Counted from the first letter of the stretch, positions 1-9,987 are shown. The stretch: DNA of 64,000 nucleotides from Clostridium folliculivorans (GCF_024341905.1 NZ_BQXY01000001.1:529013-593012); one strand, 5' to 3'. A program made the numbers and translations. Notes: generated from the sequence alone by a model not told the origin.

Positions 1-433
1 TAGGAAAAAAGTCTTTTGACGAATAATGCATTTTTGCTAAGTATTTTGAAGTTTCAACTATGTTATCTATGTCGTCATAATTACATTTTTCTCCATCAAC
101 CCATGGAGTAAGTACGAAAAGCATATCATTATAATTTACAAATCTACTTTTATTTACTGTGGGTAAAAATCTTGGGACATTAATACCATTCCTATAAAGC
201 CATTCCATAGCAGAATAGACAAAGAGTAACTCTGATTCTGTATAATAAACTTTTTTTAAACAATAAGTTTTGTTGTTATAATCAATTTTATAAACAGCTC
301 TCTGCTTTTCTGTGTTCTTCAACTTTATTTGCTCTATGGAGGCTTCGTTCAAATTGTAGTAAGGTAAGACGTGCTTTCCTACATTTGATTCAGATAATAA
401 GCTGGCAGCAGTTGCATGCAATTCCTTTGGCAT
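1..433 (-). CDS. CotS-family spore coat protein (partial, C-terminus outside window)
   Basis: Translating the minus strand from the ATG at 431-433 gives an open frame of 144 codons running off the left edge. A strong GGAGG ribosome site lies just upstream. The protein begins MPKELHATAASLLSES and contains FVLTPWVDGEKCNY followed by a region ending KYLAKMHYSSKDFFP. This pattern (N-terminal lobe, then TPWxxG and LAxxHxxS) is typical of the CotS/YsxE/YutH spore coat proteins, which resemble small-molecule kinases and are deposited in the spore coat. Only the N-terminal 40% or so is present, so catalytic-loop residues cannot be checked. It is divergent from dgt. The family call is fairly secure; the exact paralogue is not. 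Confidence 0.72.
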   Translation of the reverse strand, partial: MPKELHATAASLLSESNVGKHVLPYYNLNEASIEQIKLKNTEKQRAVYKIDYNNKTYCLKKVYYTESELLFVYSAMEWLYRNGINVPRFLPTVNKSRFVNYNDMLFVLTPWVDGEKCNYDDIDNIVETSKYLAKMHYSSKDFFP

Positions 434-753
434 AAATACCTCCTTCACATAAAAATTCATATTATATTAATATTATGAAAATTATTACATTATACGTATG
501 TTTTACAATTTTATTTTAATTGTTTGATTAGATGATGTTTCAGTAGTTTATATATACATGGAATAAACTGAGGTTGAAGGAGAATTGCTTTGTACTGCAA
601 TTAATTTAAAAAAAATCTTAATTTGAATAATAATTTTATATTAATAATTATAAAATTGTAATAGTTTGAAAAAAAATGCAAATGATAAATAGTAGCATAA
701 ATTTGAAGGATTTTAAGAAAATATATAGAATATCTATAAAAGGAGGTGATTAT
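434..753. other. AT-rich intergenic region between divergent cotS-like gene and dgt
   Basis: This stretch has no credible coding sequence; the longer minus-strand open frame here is low-complexity AT-rich sequence. It must hold the promoters of both divergent genes, but no clean -35/-10 pair can be singled out with confidence. Confidence 0.4.
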
Positions 754-1782
754 ATGACTATAAGGGAAAAAATTGAGGGTTTTGAAAGTTTGACACTGAT
801 TAAAGAGGCTTCTTTTTCTAACAAAACGAAAGGAAGAGAAAAAAGTGAAGAACAAGATCATATAAGAACCTGTTATATGGTTGATAGAGACAGGATACTA
901 CATTGTAAATCTTTTAGAAGACTAAAGCATAAAACTCAAGTTTTTATAAAGACTTCTTCAGATCACTATAGAACTAGACTTACCCATACTTTAGAAGTTT
1001 CTCAAATAGCTAGGACAATAGCTGTTGGTATAGGACTAAATGAATATCTAGTTGAAGCAATAACACTTGGCCATGATTTAGGGCATGTAGCATTTGCACA
1101 TATGGGTGAAGAAGTTTTAAATGAATTTTTAAAGAATGGTTTTAGGCATAACGAACAAAGCGTTAGAGTGGTGAAAAGGCTTGAAAAAGAAGGAAGAGGC
1201 TTAAATCTGTGCTTCGAAGTTATAGATGGTATAGAACATCACAGTGGCTTTACGAACGGTATTGCTAAGGCAGCAACCTTAGAAGGTCAAGTGGTGAGAT
1301 ATAGTGATAAGATGGCATATTTAAACCATGATATAGATGATTCTGTAAGAGCAGGGCTTCTTAGAGAGGATGAGGTTCCTAAAGATATAATTGATATATT
1401 AGGAAAAACTAATTCTGAAAGGATAAATATATTGGTAACGGATTGTATTGAAAATACACTTAACAACATAAAGAAAGGTGATATAAAGGTTTCTTTAAGT
1501 GACGAAGTAGGAGATGCAATGACCAAATTAAGAAGCTTTATGTTTAAAAAAGTGTATCTTGGGGATATATTAAAGATTGAAAGAGATAAAGCTAAGTTTG
1601 TATTAAGACATGTGATTGAATATTTTATGAAGCACCCTGAAGAGATGCCTAACATATATCAAGAAATTTCAGAACAAGAAGGTTTAGAAAGAGCTGTCGC
1701 TGATTATGCAGCTGGTATGAGTGATGATTATTGTCTTAATATGTTTAATAAAATATATGTACCTAAATTTGTGATTTATTAA
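754..1782 (+). CDS. dgt: Deoxyguanosinetriphosphate triphosphohydrolase-like HD protein
   Basis: The product hydrolyses dNTPs (classically dGTP to deoxyguanosine and triphosphate) in the cytoplasm. The 342-aa protein has the metal-binding HD signature: H78 in LTHTLEVSQ, and H107-D108 in [11 protein letters not shown], followed by EHHSGF, which fits the dGTPase subgroup of the HD superfamily. The start is placed at 754 because AAAGGAGGTGAT lies just upstream; the open frame extends back to 676, but there is no ribosome site there. It lies directly upstream of dnaG and rpoD, a common clostridial order, which suggests a link to DNA replication or nucleotide pool control. Substrate range in this clade is not determinable from sequence. 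Confidence 0.9.
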   Translation: MTIREKIEGFESLTLIKEASFSNKTKGREKSEEQDHIRTCYMVDRDRILHCKSFRRLKHKTQVFIKTSSDHYRTRLTHTLEVSQIARTIAVGIGLNEYLVEAITLGHDLGHVAFAHMGEEVLNEFLKNGFRHNEQSVRVVKRLEKEGRGLNLCFEVIDGIEHHSGFTNGIAKAATLEGQVVRYSDKMAYLNHDIDDSVRAGLLREDEVPKDIIDILGKTNSERINILVTDCIENTLNNIKKGDIKVSLSDEVGDAMTKLRSFMFKKVYLGDILKIERDKAKFVLRHVIEYFMKHPEEMPNIYQEISEQEGLERAVADYAAGMSDDYCLNMFNKIYVPKFVIY

Positions 1783-2003
1783 TAAATTAAGGACTAAAAG
1801 TTATATAATCATAAAAAGATGATAGTTATTTATATATAAGAAGGAAAATTAAAGAAAATAACGAATAATAAATATTACTTGAAATTATAAAGTTTAATAA
1901 TAAATTTGAAAAAACGTAAAACAAAAAGAAGGATTTTATCAACTTATGTCGAATATTATAAAACTTGCAAAGAAATAAATTTATTTTAAGGTGGTTATGC
2001 TCC

Positions 2004-3785
2004 TTGAAAATATCAGAAGAACTTTTAGAAAAGATAAAAGAACAAAATGATATTGTGGATGTAATCTCAGAATCAGTTAGGCTTAAAAGGGCTGGAAGAA
2101 ACTATACAGGACTATGTCCTTTTCATAGTGAAAAAACTCCATCTTTTTCAGTTACACAAGAAAAGCAGATATATAAGTGTTTTGGTTGTGGGGAAGCTGG
2201 TAATGTGATTACCTTCGTAATGAAAACTAGAAATTTATCTTACTTTGATGCAGCTAGATTTTTAGCAGAAAGAGCTAATATACCTCTAGAAAGTGAAAGT
2301 CCAGGTAATAGTAAGATAAATTGGAAGAAAGATTTACTTCATAAGATTAATACCGAAGCTGCAAGATATTTCTTTTCTAATCTTCAAAACGTCAAAATGC
2401 CAAAAGAGTATTTCCTACGAAGAGGTATTACTGAAAATACAATAAAAAAATTTGGATTGGGATACTCAGCGGATAGTTGGAATTCTTTGCTTAACTTCCT
2501 GAAAAGGAAGGGATATAAAGAAGATGTAATAATTGAATCTGGGCTAGCTGTAAAAAGTGAAAAAGGAAGAGTTTACGATAGATTTAGAAATAGAGTAATG
2601 TTCCCAGTATTTGATTATAAAGGAAAAGTTATAGGGTTTGGTGGAAGAGTGCTTGATGATTCTAAACCTAAGTATTTAAACTCTCCAGAAACCTTAGTAT
2701 TTCAAAAGGGTACTAATTTATATGGTCTAAACTTTGCTATAAAAAAGGGAATACCAGAAAGATATTTTATTATGGTAGAGGGATATATGGACTGTATTTC
2801 ACTTCACCAGTATGGGATAACAAATGTAGTGGCATCGCTAGGAACTGCATTAACTACAGGTCAGGCAAGACTTTTAAAAAGATATGCTGACAGAGTAATA
2901 ATATCTTATGATGCAGATATAGCAGGTCAAAATGCTACTATAAGAGGATTGGAAATACTGAGAAGTGCTGGGTTTGATGTTAGAGTTCTGACAGTTCCTC
3001 AAGGAAAAGATCCAGATGAATACATAAGAAGCAATGGAAGAGAGGCATTTTTAAGGTTAATTGATTCATCACAGCCTCTAATAGAATATAGATTGTTTAG
3101 AGCTAGAGAAGGAATAAACTTTAATGATAATGAAGAGATTATAAAATATGGAGAAAGAGTTACAGAGATAATAGCAGACTTAAATCCTGTGGAAAAGGAT
3201 GTGTATGTAAAAAAAATCGCTGAAGAAACAGGACTCCGTGAACAGTCATTGTACGACTTATTATCGAAAAAAATGACAAAAAACAATGAATCTTCTCTTA
3301 ACATGAATAATAAGGAAGAATTTGGAACAAAATTATATGTAGAGCCAGCTTATATTAAGTCTGAAAGAAGTTTGCTTAAAATTATGTCAAATAAAGAATT
3401 CTATCAATATATAATTGGGCATATATCTAGAGAGGACTTAATTTTAGATTCTCATAAAAAAATATTTTCAATAATAACATCTCTATTTGAAGAAGGTAAA
3501 GAAGACATACATTCCCTAATAGAATTCAGATGTGATGATGGTGAAAGTTTAAAAGAGTGGATACTTATAAGAGAAATTGAGACGATGATTACAGAAAGTA
3601 ATATGGAGAAAATCATCAATGATTATATAAAAGAAATCAAAAAGCAAAGTTTAGAAAATCACAAGAAGGAAATCTTGCATAAGCTGAAACTAAGTGATGA
3701 AAAAGGATTGTTTCGAGAAGCCATTGAGCTAGCAAGAGAAGCTAAAGAAGTAGACGAGAAACTTAAAAGATTAGAAAGGGGTTAA
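2004..3785 (+). CDS. dnaG: DNA primase DnaG
   Basis: This primase makes RNA primers for replication. The N-terminal CHC2 zinc-binding domain is visible as CPFH...CFGC (residues about 40-68), followed by the core with its TOPRIM domain ([14 protein letters not shown], then SYDADIAGQ, about residues 258-320) and a DnaB-binding C-terminal region. The length of 593 aa is normal for the family. The start is the TTG at 2004, with AAGGTGG nine bases upstream; the longer frame to 1965 has no ribosome site. It is followed after 29 bp by rpoD, giving the classic macromolecular synthesis pair. Confidence 0.96.
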   Translation: MKISEELLEKIKEQNDIVDVISESVRLKRAGRNYTGLCPFHSEKTPSFSVTQEKQIYKCFGCGEAGNVITFVMKTRNLSYFDAARFLAERANIPLESESPGNSKINWKKDLLHKINTEAARYFFSNLQNVKMPKEYFLRRGITENTIKKFGLGYSADSWNSLLNFLKRKGYKEDVIIESGLAVKSEKGRVYDRFRNRVMFPVFDYKGKVIGFGGRVLDDSKPKYLNSPETLVFQKGTNLYGLNFAIKKGIPERYFIMVEGYMDCISLHQYGITNVVASLGTALTTGQARLLKRYADRVIISYDADIAGQNATIRGLEILRSAGFDVRVLTVPQGKDPDEYIRSNGREAFLRLIDSSQPLIEYRLFRAREGINFNDNEEIIKYGERVTEIIADLNPVEKDVYVKKIAEETGLREQSLYDLLSKKMTKNNESSLNMNNKEEFGTKLYVEPAYIKSERSLLKIMSNKEFYQYIIGHISREDLILDSHKKIFSIITSLFEEGKEDIHSLIEFRCDDGESLKEWILIREIETMITESNMEKIINDYIKEIKKQSLENHKKEILHKLKLSDEKGLFREAIELAREAKEVDEKLKRLERG

Positions 3786-3814
3786 GTACGGATATGGCGG
3801 AAGGAGGTATTAAC

Positions 3815-4948
3815 ATGGAAACTATTGAAAAGGCAAATAAAGCGAAACCAACAAAGGATAAAGCAGTAGCCGCTAAAGTTGACACTAAAGATAAAAATGC
3901 TAAAATGGGGATTGTTAAGAAACTCATAGAAAAAGGTAAGAAGAGTGGTACTTTAACATATAAAGAAATTATGGATGAATTAGATGAAATAGATCTAAGT
4001 CCAGATCAAATAGAAAAAATCTATGAAGTTTTAGAATCCATGGGAATAGAAGTAATAGGTGAAATTGGTGAATCAGAGAATGTCGAAGAAGAACTAGATC
4101 TTTCTATACCAGAAGGGATAGCAATAGATGACCCTGTTAGAATGTATCTTAAAGAGATAGGTAAGGTTCCTTTGTTATCATCAGATGAAGAAATCAGACT
4201 TGCTGAAAGAATCGAAGAGGGAGATCAGTATGCAAAGAAAAAGCTTGCTGAGGCTAACTTAAGACTGGTTGTAAGTATAGCAAAAAGATATGTCGGAAGA
4301 GGAATGCTTTTCCTAGATCTTATCCAAGAAGGAAATTTGGGATTAATAAAAGCTGTTGAAAAGTTTGATTATAGAAAAGGCTTTAAATTCTCAACTTATG
4401 CTACTTGGTGGATAAGACAGGCGATTACTAGAGCCATAGCAGATCAGGCTAGAACTATAAGAATACCAGTTCATATGGTAGAAACTATAAATAAATTGAT
4501 AAGAGTTCAAAGACAATTACTTCAAGAGCTTGGAAGAGATCCATTGCCTGAAGAGTTATCAAAGCATATGGATATGCCTGTTGATAAAGTAAGAGAAATA
4601 TTGAAGATTGCTCAAGAGCCAGTTTCATTAGAAACACCTATCGGTGAAGAGGAAGATAGTCATTTAGGTGATTTTATACCAGATGATGAAGCACCAGCAC
4701 CAGCAGAAGCAGCGGCATTTACTATGTTAAAAGAACAACTTATCAATGTGCTTGATACATTAACTCCAAGAGAAGAAAAAGTATTAAGACTTAGATTTGG
4801 TTTAGATGACGGAAGAGCAAGAACTCTTGAAGAAGTAGGTAAAGAGTTTAATGTAACTAGAGAAAGAATAAGACAAATAGAAGCTAAAGCATTAAGAAAG
4901 CTTAGACATCCAAGCAGAAGCAAAAAGCTAAAGGATTATCTAGACTAA
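3815..4948 (+). CDS. rpoD: RNA polymerase primary sigma factor SigA/RpoD
   Basis: This is the housekeeping sigma factor. All regions are visible in order: region 1.1 (about residues 20-85), region 1.2 ([16 protein letters not shown]), region 2 with the -10-binding helix ([17 protein letters not shown]), region 3, and region 4 with the helix-turn-helix [18 protein letters not shown] near the C-terminus. The 377-aa length is usual for Firmicutes. The start is set at 3815 because AAGGAGGT lies six bases upstream; the reading frame opens earlier at 3794. It is probably co-transcribed with dnaG and ends at a clear intrinsic terminator. Confidence 0.97.
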   Translation: METIEKANKAKPTKDKAVAAKVDTKDKNAKMGIVKKLIEKGKKSGTLTYKEIMDELDEIDLSPDQIEKIYEVLESMGIEVIGEIGESENVEEELDLSIPEGIAIDDPVRMYLKEIGKVPLLSSDEEIRLAERIEEGDQYAKKKLAEANLRLVVSIAKRYVGRGMLFLDLIQEGNLGLIKAVEKFDYRKGFKFSTYATWWIRQAITRAIADQARTIRIPVHMVETINKLIRVQRQLLQELGRDPLPEELSKHMDMPVDKVREILKIAQEPVSLETPIGEEEDSHLGDFIPDDEAPAPAEAAAFTMLKEQLINVLDTLTPREEKVLRLRFGLDDGRARTLEEVGKEFNVTRERIRQIEAKALRKLRHPSRSKKLKDYLD

Positions 4949-4976
4949 AAGCACCTACACATGGTGCTTTTAATTT
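4947..4976 (+). terminator. Intrinsic terminator after rpoD
   Basis: A perfect 9-bp inverted repeat, AAAAGCACC and GGTGCTTTT, is separated by a 7-base loop and followed by a T-rich tail. The left arm begins at the rpoD stop codon. Confidence 0.85.
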
Positions 4977-5082
4977 TAGATAGATTAAAATTTTTAACAA
5001 TTTATAAACAATACCAAAATTTGGTGTTAACATTGTTAGGAAAGCTATAGATTTATGATATAATGACTTTGAGGTGGTAGGT

Positions 5083-5970
5083 TTGGAAAGTTATAAACCC
5101 CGTAGAGGGATTGCCATATATGAGCTGTTGTTTTTTATAATAGCTGTAAATACAATAATATATTTTGGAGTGCAATTTTTTAATACATATACAGAGGTAA
5201 GTCTTGTTAAGATTTTTTCTGTTGCCTTCTCCATATATTGTTTATTTTATGTACTACAAACAGTTACTCTAAGATACAAAGTACACTCAAATGGTATTGA
5301 AATAAATGCTCTTTGGGGTATAAAGAAAATTTTTATACCATATGAAAAAGTAGACGGATATAATGTTCAAACAGGAGCTATAAAGGGCATGAATCTTTCT
5401 GGAGTTGGTAGAACTATGTACAACTACGGAAGATCAGTAATAGAGGATGTTGGAACAAGCCATATGTTTGTTACTTCTAGCAAACAGGTATTATATATTC
5501 ATACAGATGAAATAAGTTACGGTATTTCACCAAATGATATAGATTCATTTTTAGCTAAGTTCAAAGAAAAAGATATCAAGCCAAAAAAGTTTGAAATTAA
5601 ATACAATAAAAACAGGGATTTGTTTAAAGAAAAAAGCTTTCTTTTCCCGTTTATGCTTGTAGCACTTATAATTGTATATATGACGCTTAACCCTTTTGTC
5701 CTTTATCTGATGAATAAGCTTCCGGATAATATGCCTCTATTTTTTGATGCAACCTTTAGACCGGTAGTGGAGGGAACAGGGAAACAGTTTGCTTTTAGAC
5801 AAATGACCTATGGTGCGCTAAACATGATAATACTATTCTGTATGCATTATGCAGCATATTTTTGTGCTAAATATGACAAGAGATCTGCTTATAAATATAT
5901 TTATATAGCTTTGCTGATTTCTTCAGTATTTTTAGCTATACAAATTAGAATACTACACTTATATCTATAA
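5083..5970 (+). CDS. Membrane protein with bacterial PH-like domain
   Basis: The function is unknown. The protein has two N-terminal membrane segments (about residues 12-30 and 38-58), then a soluble stretch resembling bacterial PH domains (IEINALWGIKKIFIPYEKVDG, then VLYIHTDEISYGIS, about residues 62-165), then further hydrophobic segments around 185-210, 245-265 and 275-293. The TTG at 5083 is preferred because GAGGTGG lies five bases upstream; a GTG at 5074 in the same frame would overlap that ribosome site. A TATAAT at 5059-5064 may be its -10 element, with only a weak TTGTTA -35 (20-bp spacer). Similar PH-domain membrane proteins are common beside clostridial housekeeping genes, but no role is established. 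Confidence 0.75.
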   Translation: MESYKPRRGIAIYELLFFIIAVNTIIYFGVQFFNTYTEVSLVKIFSVAFSIYCLFYVLQTVTLRYKVHSNGIEINALWGIKKIFIPYEKVDGYNVQTGAIKGMNLSGVGRTMYNYGRSVIEDVGTSHMFVTSSKQVLYIHTDEISYGISPNDIDSFLAKFKEKDIKPKKFEIKYNKNRDLFKEKSFLFPFMLVALIIVYMTLNPFVLYLMNKLPDNMPLFFDATFRPVVEGTGKQFAFRQMTYGALNMIILFCMHYAAYFCAKYDKRSAYKYIYIALLISSVFLAIQIRILHLYL

Positions 5971-5981
5971 TAAAAAAACTT

Positions 5982-6013
5982 GAAGTAGTATGTCTATATA
6001 GATGTACCACTTC
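5982..6013. repeat. Palindrome at the left junction of element A1
   Basis: GAAGTAGTA at 5982-5990 pairs with TACCACTTC at 6005-6013. The left arm resembles the right end of an A-family element, so this looks like a right end abutting the left end of A1. Confidence 0.5.
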
Positions 6014-6102
6014 AATACGAAAATTATTTTCAAAACTCATCTGGGTTCATTGAGAAGAATTTGAAAATATAAATTTAATTATGAAGTGGTATACCAATAT
6101 AT
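5995..6102. repeat. Palindromic element family A, copy A1
   Basis: The element is about 108 bp. Outer arms ATGTACCACTTC (left) and GAAGTGGTATACC (right, from about 6083) pair imperfectly. An inner arm TATTTTCAAA (6025-6034) pairs perfectly with TTTGAAAATA (6060-6069), enclosing a short CTCA/TGAG stem (6036-6039 and 6051-6054) and a GGGTTC loop. The same layout recurs at 11100-11204, where the inner stem is TATTTTTAAA/TTTAAAAATA, a paired C-G to T-A change. It lies between the PH-domain gene and trmK. Confidence 0.75.
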
Positions 6103-6158
6103 GAGATATAGTAGAAATTTTCATAAGCAAATGATAGATTTATAGAAAGGTGAACTTG

Positions 6159-6848
6159 ATGGAACTTAGTAAAAGGTTACAAACCATAGTTAATAATATT
6201 GATAAATGTGACAGCATAGCTGATATTGGTACAGATCATGGATATGTACCAATTTATTGCGTAAAAAATGAAATTTGCAGTAAAGCTATAGCGTCTGATA
6301 TAAATAAAGGACCTATTGAGAAAGCAAAATTCAATGTGGCGATGGATGGACTAGAGAAGAGCATAGAGTGTAGACTTGGACCAGGGCTTTCTACTTTAAA
6401 GGTAAATGAAGTAGAAGCAATAGTCATAGCAGGGATGGGAGGGAACTTAACTAGAGATATATTATTAGAAGATATAGACAAGATTAAGAAGTGCTCATTC
6501 ATTATACTTCAGCCAGCTCAAAACCCTGAAGTGTTAAGAGAGTTTTTGTATACCAGTAAATTTGAAGTTCTTGATGAAGATATCTGCCTTGATGAAGGAA
6601 AATATTATGAATTGTTTAAAGTCAGGTTTAATGAACATAATAAACCTTTAGAGTTTGATGATTCTATATATTTTGAGATAAGCCCAGTAATTTTGAAAAA
6701 GAATAATGAAACTTTCATGAGTTTTATAAATTCAAAAATATCTAAATATGAAAGCATATTGAGTTTTATAAAAGAAGATACTATTCATGCAAAACAGAAG
6801 AGAACTGAGCTAGAAGTTAAAATTTCTAAACTTAAGGAGATATTGTAG
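6159..6848 (+). CDS. trmK: tRNA (adenine(22)-N(1))-methyltransferase TrmK
   Basis: This SAM-dependent enzyme methylates N1 of adenine 22 in tRNA. The Rossmann motif DIGTDHGYVPIYCV occurs near residues 21-34 and VIAGMGGNLTRDIL near residue 89, both characteristic of the TrmK/YqfN family; the C-terminal part is a helical coiled-coil segment. The 229-aa length matches the family. The start ATG at 6159 has AGAAAGGTG just upstream, although the frame opens at 6150. It is followed one base later by the Nif3-like gene, as in many Firmicutes, so the two are almost certainly co-transcribed. Confidence 0.93.
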   Translation: MELSKRLQTIVNNIDKCDSIADIGTDHGYVPIYCVKNEICSKAIASDINKGPIEKAKFNVAMDGLEKSIECRLGPGLSTLKVNEVEAIVIAGMGGNLTRDILLEDIDKIKKCSFIILQPAQNPEVLREFLYTSKFEVLDEDICLDEGKYYELFKVRFNEHNKPLEFDDSIYFEISPVILKKNNETFMSFINSKISKYESILSFIKEDTIHAKQKRTELEVKISKLKEIL

Positions 6849-6849
6849 T

Positions 6850-7653
6850 ATGAAAGTATTTGAGATATCAAAAATAGTAGAAGAACTTGCACCTAAAGCC
6901 TTAAAAGAAGATTTTGACAATGTTGGGCTTATGGTTGGAGATAATAATGCAGAAGTTTCTACTATATTAGTTGCTTTAGATTGTACCCTAAGTGTAATAG
7001 AAGAGGCAAAGAAAATTGGTGCACAAATGATATTAACACATCACCCAATACTTTTCCTAAAGCCAAAGACAATTACAAAGGATACGTTATTAGGTAAAAA
7101 GCTTATAGAACTAATAAAAAGTGATATAAATGTGTACAGTGCTCATACTAACTTAGATTCTGCTAAAGAGGGTATGAATGATACTATAGTGAAAATATTA
7201 GGTTTTAATAGTGACAAAATCCTTGAAGTTTCTAATAACTCAAAGAATGGAGATGCTGGTATTGGTAGATTAGTGTCTTTAGATACTCCTATGGAATTAT
7301 CAGAGTTAATAGATACAATAAAGAAGAAACTATCAATTCAAAACTTAAGATTTAGTGGTAGTTTAAATAAGAAAGTAAAGAAAATCGCTATAATAAATGG
7401 AAGCGGGCAGGATTTCTTTGCAATTTCTAAAAGATATGGTGCAGATTGTATCATAACAGGAGATACCACTTATCATTATGTAAGTGACTATACAGAAGAA
7501 GGAATTTCAATTTTAGATATAGGACATTTTGGCTCAGAATGGCCATTGTTTATAGATATATGTAATAGATTAACAGAAAAGTTTCTTTCTGCTGATAAAG
7601 ATGTAAAAGTTGTGGTTTCAAAAACAAATAGAGATCCATATAATTTTATTTAA
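6850..7653 (+). CDS. Nif3-like dinuclear metal center hexameric protein
   Basis: This is a member of the NIF3/YqfO family, toroidal proteins that bind two metal ions. Metal-binding landmarks are visible: LTHHPILF (residues about 62-69), NVYSAHTNLDSA (about 95-106), and near the C-terminus GDTTYHYVSDYTEEGISILDIGHFGSE. The 267-aa length equals the short form lacking the inserted PII-like domain. The start codon lies two bases after the trmK stop, so the pair is translationally linked. The cellular role of the family is still unclear; GTP cyclohydrolase activity has been suggested for some members. Confidence 0.92.
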   Translation: MKVFEISKIVEELAPKALKEDFDNVGLMVGDNNAEVSTILVALDCTLSVIEEAKKIGAQMILTHHPILFLKPKTITKDTLLGKKLIELIKSDINVYSAHTNLDSAKEGMNDTIVKILGFNSDKILEVSNNSKNGDAGIGRLVSLDTPMELSELIDTIKKKLSIQNLRFSGSLNKKVKKIAIINGSGQDFFAISKRYGADCIITGDTTYHYVSDYTEEGISILDIGHFGSEWPLFIDICNRLTEKFLSADKDVKVVVSKTNRDPYNFI

Positions 7654-7669
7654 TTTTAGATTTAGGCGC

Positions 7670-7720
7670 TGTTAAAGGACCGTGTTGAAATTAATTGGTT
7701 AATCATCCGACACTTTAATA
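7670..7720. repeat. Palindromic element family B, copy B1
   Basis: This is an imperfect palindrome of about 50 bp with TTAAAG and CTTTAA outer arms, GTGTTG pairing with CGACAC, and a core ATTAATTGGTTAAT. The string GTTGAAATTAA and the outer arms recur at 9829-9880. It lies just after the nif3-like gene. Confidence 0.5.
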
Positions 7721-7816
7721 AGCTTACGTAAAGAATTAATATGATTTTTTCATTTCCATGGCTAAAACTGTGATTGTAGAGTATGTGTAGCTTGAGTTTA
7801 CATATAGGAAACCCAT

Positions 7817-7848
7817 AAAACAGCTTAATAAAAATTAGGCTGTTTTTT
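7817..7848 (+). terminator. Intrinsic terminator downstream of nif3-like gene
   Basis: AAAACAGC and GCTGTTTT arms enclose an inner TAAT/ATTA pairing and are followed by a run of T. It lies about 165 bp after the nif3 stop, so the transcript would include element B1. Confidence 0.7.
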
Positions 7849-8066
7849 CATTTACCGAAAGACAAAACTTGCTGACTAAGTGGTATAAAAATATATCCTC
7901 ATAATAAATAATTCTGCATATGGAACAATAAATATATAAAGTAGCTACTATATTTTTAACATTAACTTATAAATAACTTAAAATTTTCTTAAGTTACTAA
8001 AAATATATTTTATTTGCACAAATTTTCAAATAGAATATTATTATAAACATATAAGGAGTGATTTTA

Positions 8067-8864
8067 TTGTATTCACATGAAATAGACTACAAGATCTATG
8101 GAGATGATATGCAGTTCGTAGAAATAGAATTAGATCCAAATGAAACTGTATTTGCAGAAGCAGGTGCGATGATGATGATGGATCAAACTATGAAGATGGA
8201 AACAATCTTTGGTGACGGAACAAATGCAGGCAGTGGATTAATGGGTAAGTTGTTTTCAGCAGGAAAAAGAGTTGTAACTGGTGAAAGTTTATTTATGACT
8301 GCATTCACTAACACAGGTTATGGAAAGGCACAAGTTTCCTTTGCAGCTCCTTATCCTGGTAAGATAATACCTATGGATTTATCAAAACTAGGCGGAAAGC
8401 TTATCTGCCAAAAAGATGCTTTCTTATGTGCAGCAAAAGGAGTATCTATTGGAATTGACTTTAGAAGAAAATTAAGTGTAGGCTTCTTTGGTGGAGAAGG
8501 ATTCATACTTGAAAAGCTTGAAGGAGATGGATTAGCTTTTGTTCATGCAGGTGGAACTATTACAAGGAAAGATCTTATGCCAGGTCAAACCTTAAAGATA
8601 GATACTGGATGTCTTGTAGCAATGACAAGAGATGTTCACTATGATATCGAATTTGTAGGAGGAATAAAGAATACTTTATTTGGTGGAGAAGGATTATTCT
8701 TAGCTACGTTAACAGGACCAGGCTCTGTATGGGTTCAAAGTTTACCATTCTCAAGATTAGCCTCTAGAGTATTTGCAGCTTCAGGGATGCATGGTGGCGG
8801 AAGAAAAGATGAAGGAAGTATATTAGGTTCATTAGGTAACTTTTTAGATGGTGATGGTTTCTAA
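8067..8864 (+). CDS. TIGR00266/AIM24-family protein
   Basis: This is a 265-aa protein of the AIM24/TIGR00266 family, a beta-rich fold found in bacteria and, in yeast, in mitochondria. Recognisable segments are FAEAGAMMMMDQTMKMET, then GVSIGIDFRRKLSVGFFGGEGFILEKLEGDG and IEFVGGIKNTLFGGEGLFLATLTGPG, with the glycine-rich GGEG repeats typical of the family. The start is the TTG at 8067, with AAGGAGTG six bases upstream. No catalytic residues are known. It lies immediately before a small membrane protein gene and is probably co-transcribed with it. Confidence 0.88.
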   Translation: MYSHEIDYKIYGDDMQFVEIELDPNETVFAEAGAMMMMDQTMKMETIFGDGTNAGSGLMGKLFSAGKRVVTGESLFMTAFTNTGYGKAQVSFAAPYPGKIIPMDLSKLGGKLICQKDAFLCAAKGVSIGIDFRRKLSVGFFGGEGFILEKLEGDGLAFVHAGGTITRKDLMPGQTLKIDTGCLVAMTRDVHYDIEFVGGIKNTLFGGEGLFLATLTGPGSVWVQSLPFSRLASRVFAASGMHGGGRKDEGSILGSLGNFLDGDGF

Positions 8865-8870
8865 CAATTT

Positions 8871-9161
8871 TTGGGGTTGAGAGGTGTGTCAAAAAAGAAG
8901 AGTTATAAGCACTATGACTTTAATAGTACTGGCAAAAGTTATGATGATATAGGCGAAGATTTTAAAAAACTAGGTACTGATATTAAGAACATATATAAAA
9001 AGGTTGATTACAAAGTACCTATGAAATTCAAAAAAAGCACAAATCTATTAAAGTATCTTATAATATCAGCTATTATTGTATTACTTGTATTTACAAGAAT
9101 AGGTATACCAATAGCGATACTAATGCTTATCGCTGCTTTGTATATGAGCAATAAGCATTAG
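8871..9161 (+). CDS. Small membrane protein downstream of AIM24-family gene
   Basis: The function is unknown. The protein is up to 96 aa: a lysine- and tyrosine-rich soluble N-terminal half (KKKSYKHYDFNSTGKSYDD) followed by a long hydrophobic C-terminal stretch (LLKYLIISAIIVLLVF, then IGIPIAILMLIAALYM) that can form two membrane helices. The start is uncertain: TTG at 8871 has no ribosome site, whereas GTG at 8886 follows a G-rich GGGG/GAGAGG stretch. It lies six bases after the AIM24-family stop, so it is likely in the same operon. Confidence 0.6.
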   Translation: MGLRGVSKKKSYKHYDFNSTGKSYDDIGEDFKKLGTDIKNIYKKVDYKVPMKFKKSTNLLKYLIISAIIVLLVFTRIGIPIAILMLIAALYMSNKH

Positions 9162-9236
9162 AAGTTAAAGCTAATTATTAGAAATATATAAGCATATAAT
9201 AAAGCTTTAAAGAATTAAAGTTGATATGGAATCTAA

Positions 9237-9272
9237 AAAAGATGACTCTTGCATTAAGCAGAGTCATTTTTT
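9237..9272 (+). terminator. Intrinsic terminator after the AIM24 pair
   Basis: ATGACTCT (9242-9249) and AGAGTCAT (9260-9267) are perfect arms with a 10-base loop, flanked by an A run and a T run, so it may work in both directions. Confidence 0.85.
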
Positions 9273-9415
9273 AGTTTAAAAATAATTTTTACATAAAAGA
9301 TTGAAATAGTAGGTCTGTTGAGTTGAATAGATAACTAAGTTCCATAAATTTAAAATACATTAGAAGCGATTTTAACTATTAATGGTATCTTACTTGAAAC
9401 TGATATATCTATAAG

Positions 9416-9724
9416 CTATTTATAGTCTATATAACCTTTCTTTTTGCTCTGCAGTAATAATAAAAAGTTTATAGTATAAAACCCAGTAAGCCCTAATATA
9501 ACAAATATATTTTCAAGATTAAGCACAATTATTAAAAATCCATAGGCAATAAGATATATAGTATTTATAATAGCAAAGTTAAATTGTAAAGCTAAAAATT
9601 CATTTGATTTTACAACCTTTATTTTTGATCTTCGACTATAATAATTAAGCTTGTTTTTAAATAAAACAGAATATATTAAGTAGATTACTCCCATAAATAC
9701 AGGTATTAAACCAATGAAATTCAT
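9416..9724 (-). CDS. Small hydrophobic membrane protein
   Basis: The 102-aa protein has about three predicted membrane helices: residues 3-20 (FIGLIPVFMGVIYLIYSV), 48-68 and 72-90 (FVILGLTGFYTINFLLLL), ending in a basic tail (SKKKGYIDYK). A GGAAGG-type ribosome site precedes the ATG. The layout resembles small DUF3784-like Firmicute membrane proteins, but this is only an impression. It is monocistronic and on the opposite strand from its neighbours. Confidence 0.65.
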   Translation of the reverse strand: MNFIGLIPVFMGVIYLIYSVLFKNKLNYYSRRSKIKVVKSNEFLALQFNFAIINTIYLIAYGFLIIVLNLENIFVILGLTGFYTINFLLLLQSKKKGYIDYK

Positions 9725-9828
9725 TTCGATCCTTCCTTTCTGACTTAGAATAGAATCAAGTTGTTATATGTTTAATTATAACATAGACTACATTATTTGG
9801 GATTATAGTGCTTTAAATTTTTTGGTGA

Positions 9829-9880
9829 TTTTAAAGTACCATGTTGAAATTAACTAGTTATCAATGTAACGCTTTAATGG
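9829..9880. repeat. Palindromic element family B, copy B2
   Basis: This copy shares with B1 the TTAAAG/CTTTAA ends and the string GTTGAAATTAA. Its core is the palindrome TTAACTAGTTA. Differences between the copies mostly preserve pairing. Confidence 0.5.
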
Positions 9881-9987
9881 AGATTAATATAAAAAGATTA
9901 TTTGATTTTTAATAAGATGTTTATTATGCTTAAATAGTTACACATTATAAAAGTATTTAAGTTTTATAATGTATATAGAGTTATTAG

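Noticed and set aside
601..861. Minus-strand open frame of 86 codons upstream of dgt
   Set aside because: Low-complexity AT-rich translation overlapping the dgt start; no ribosome site.
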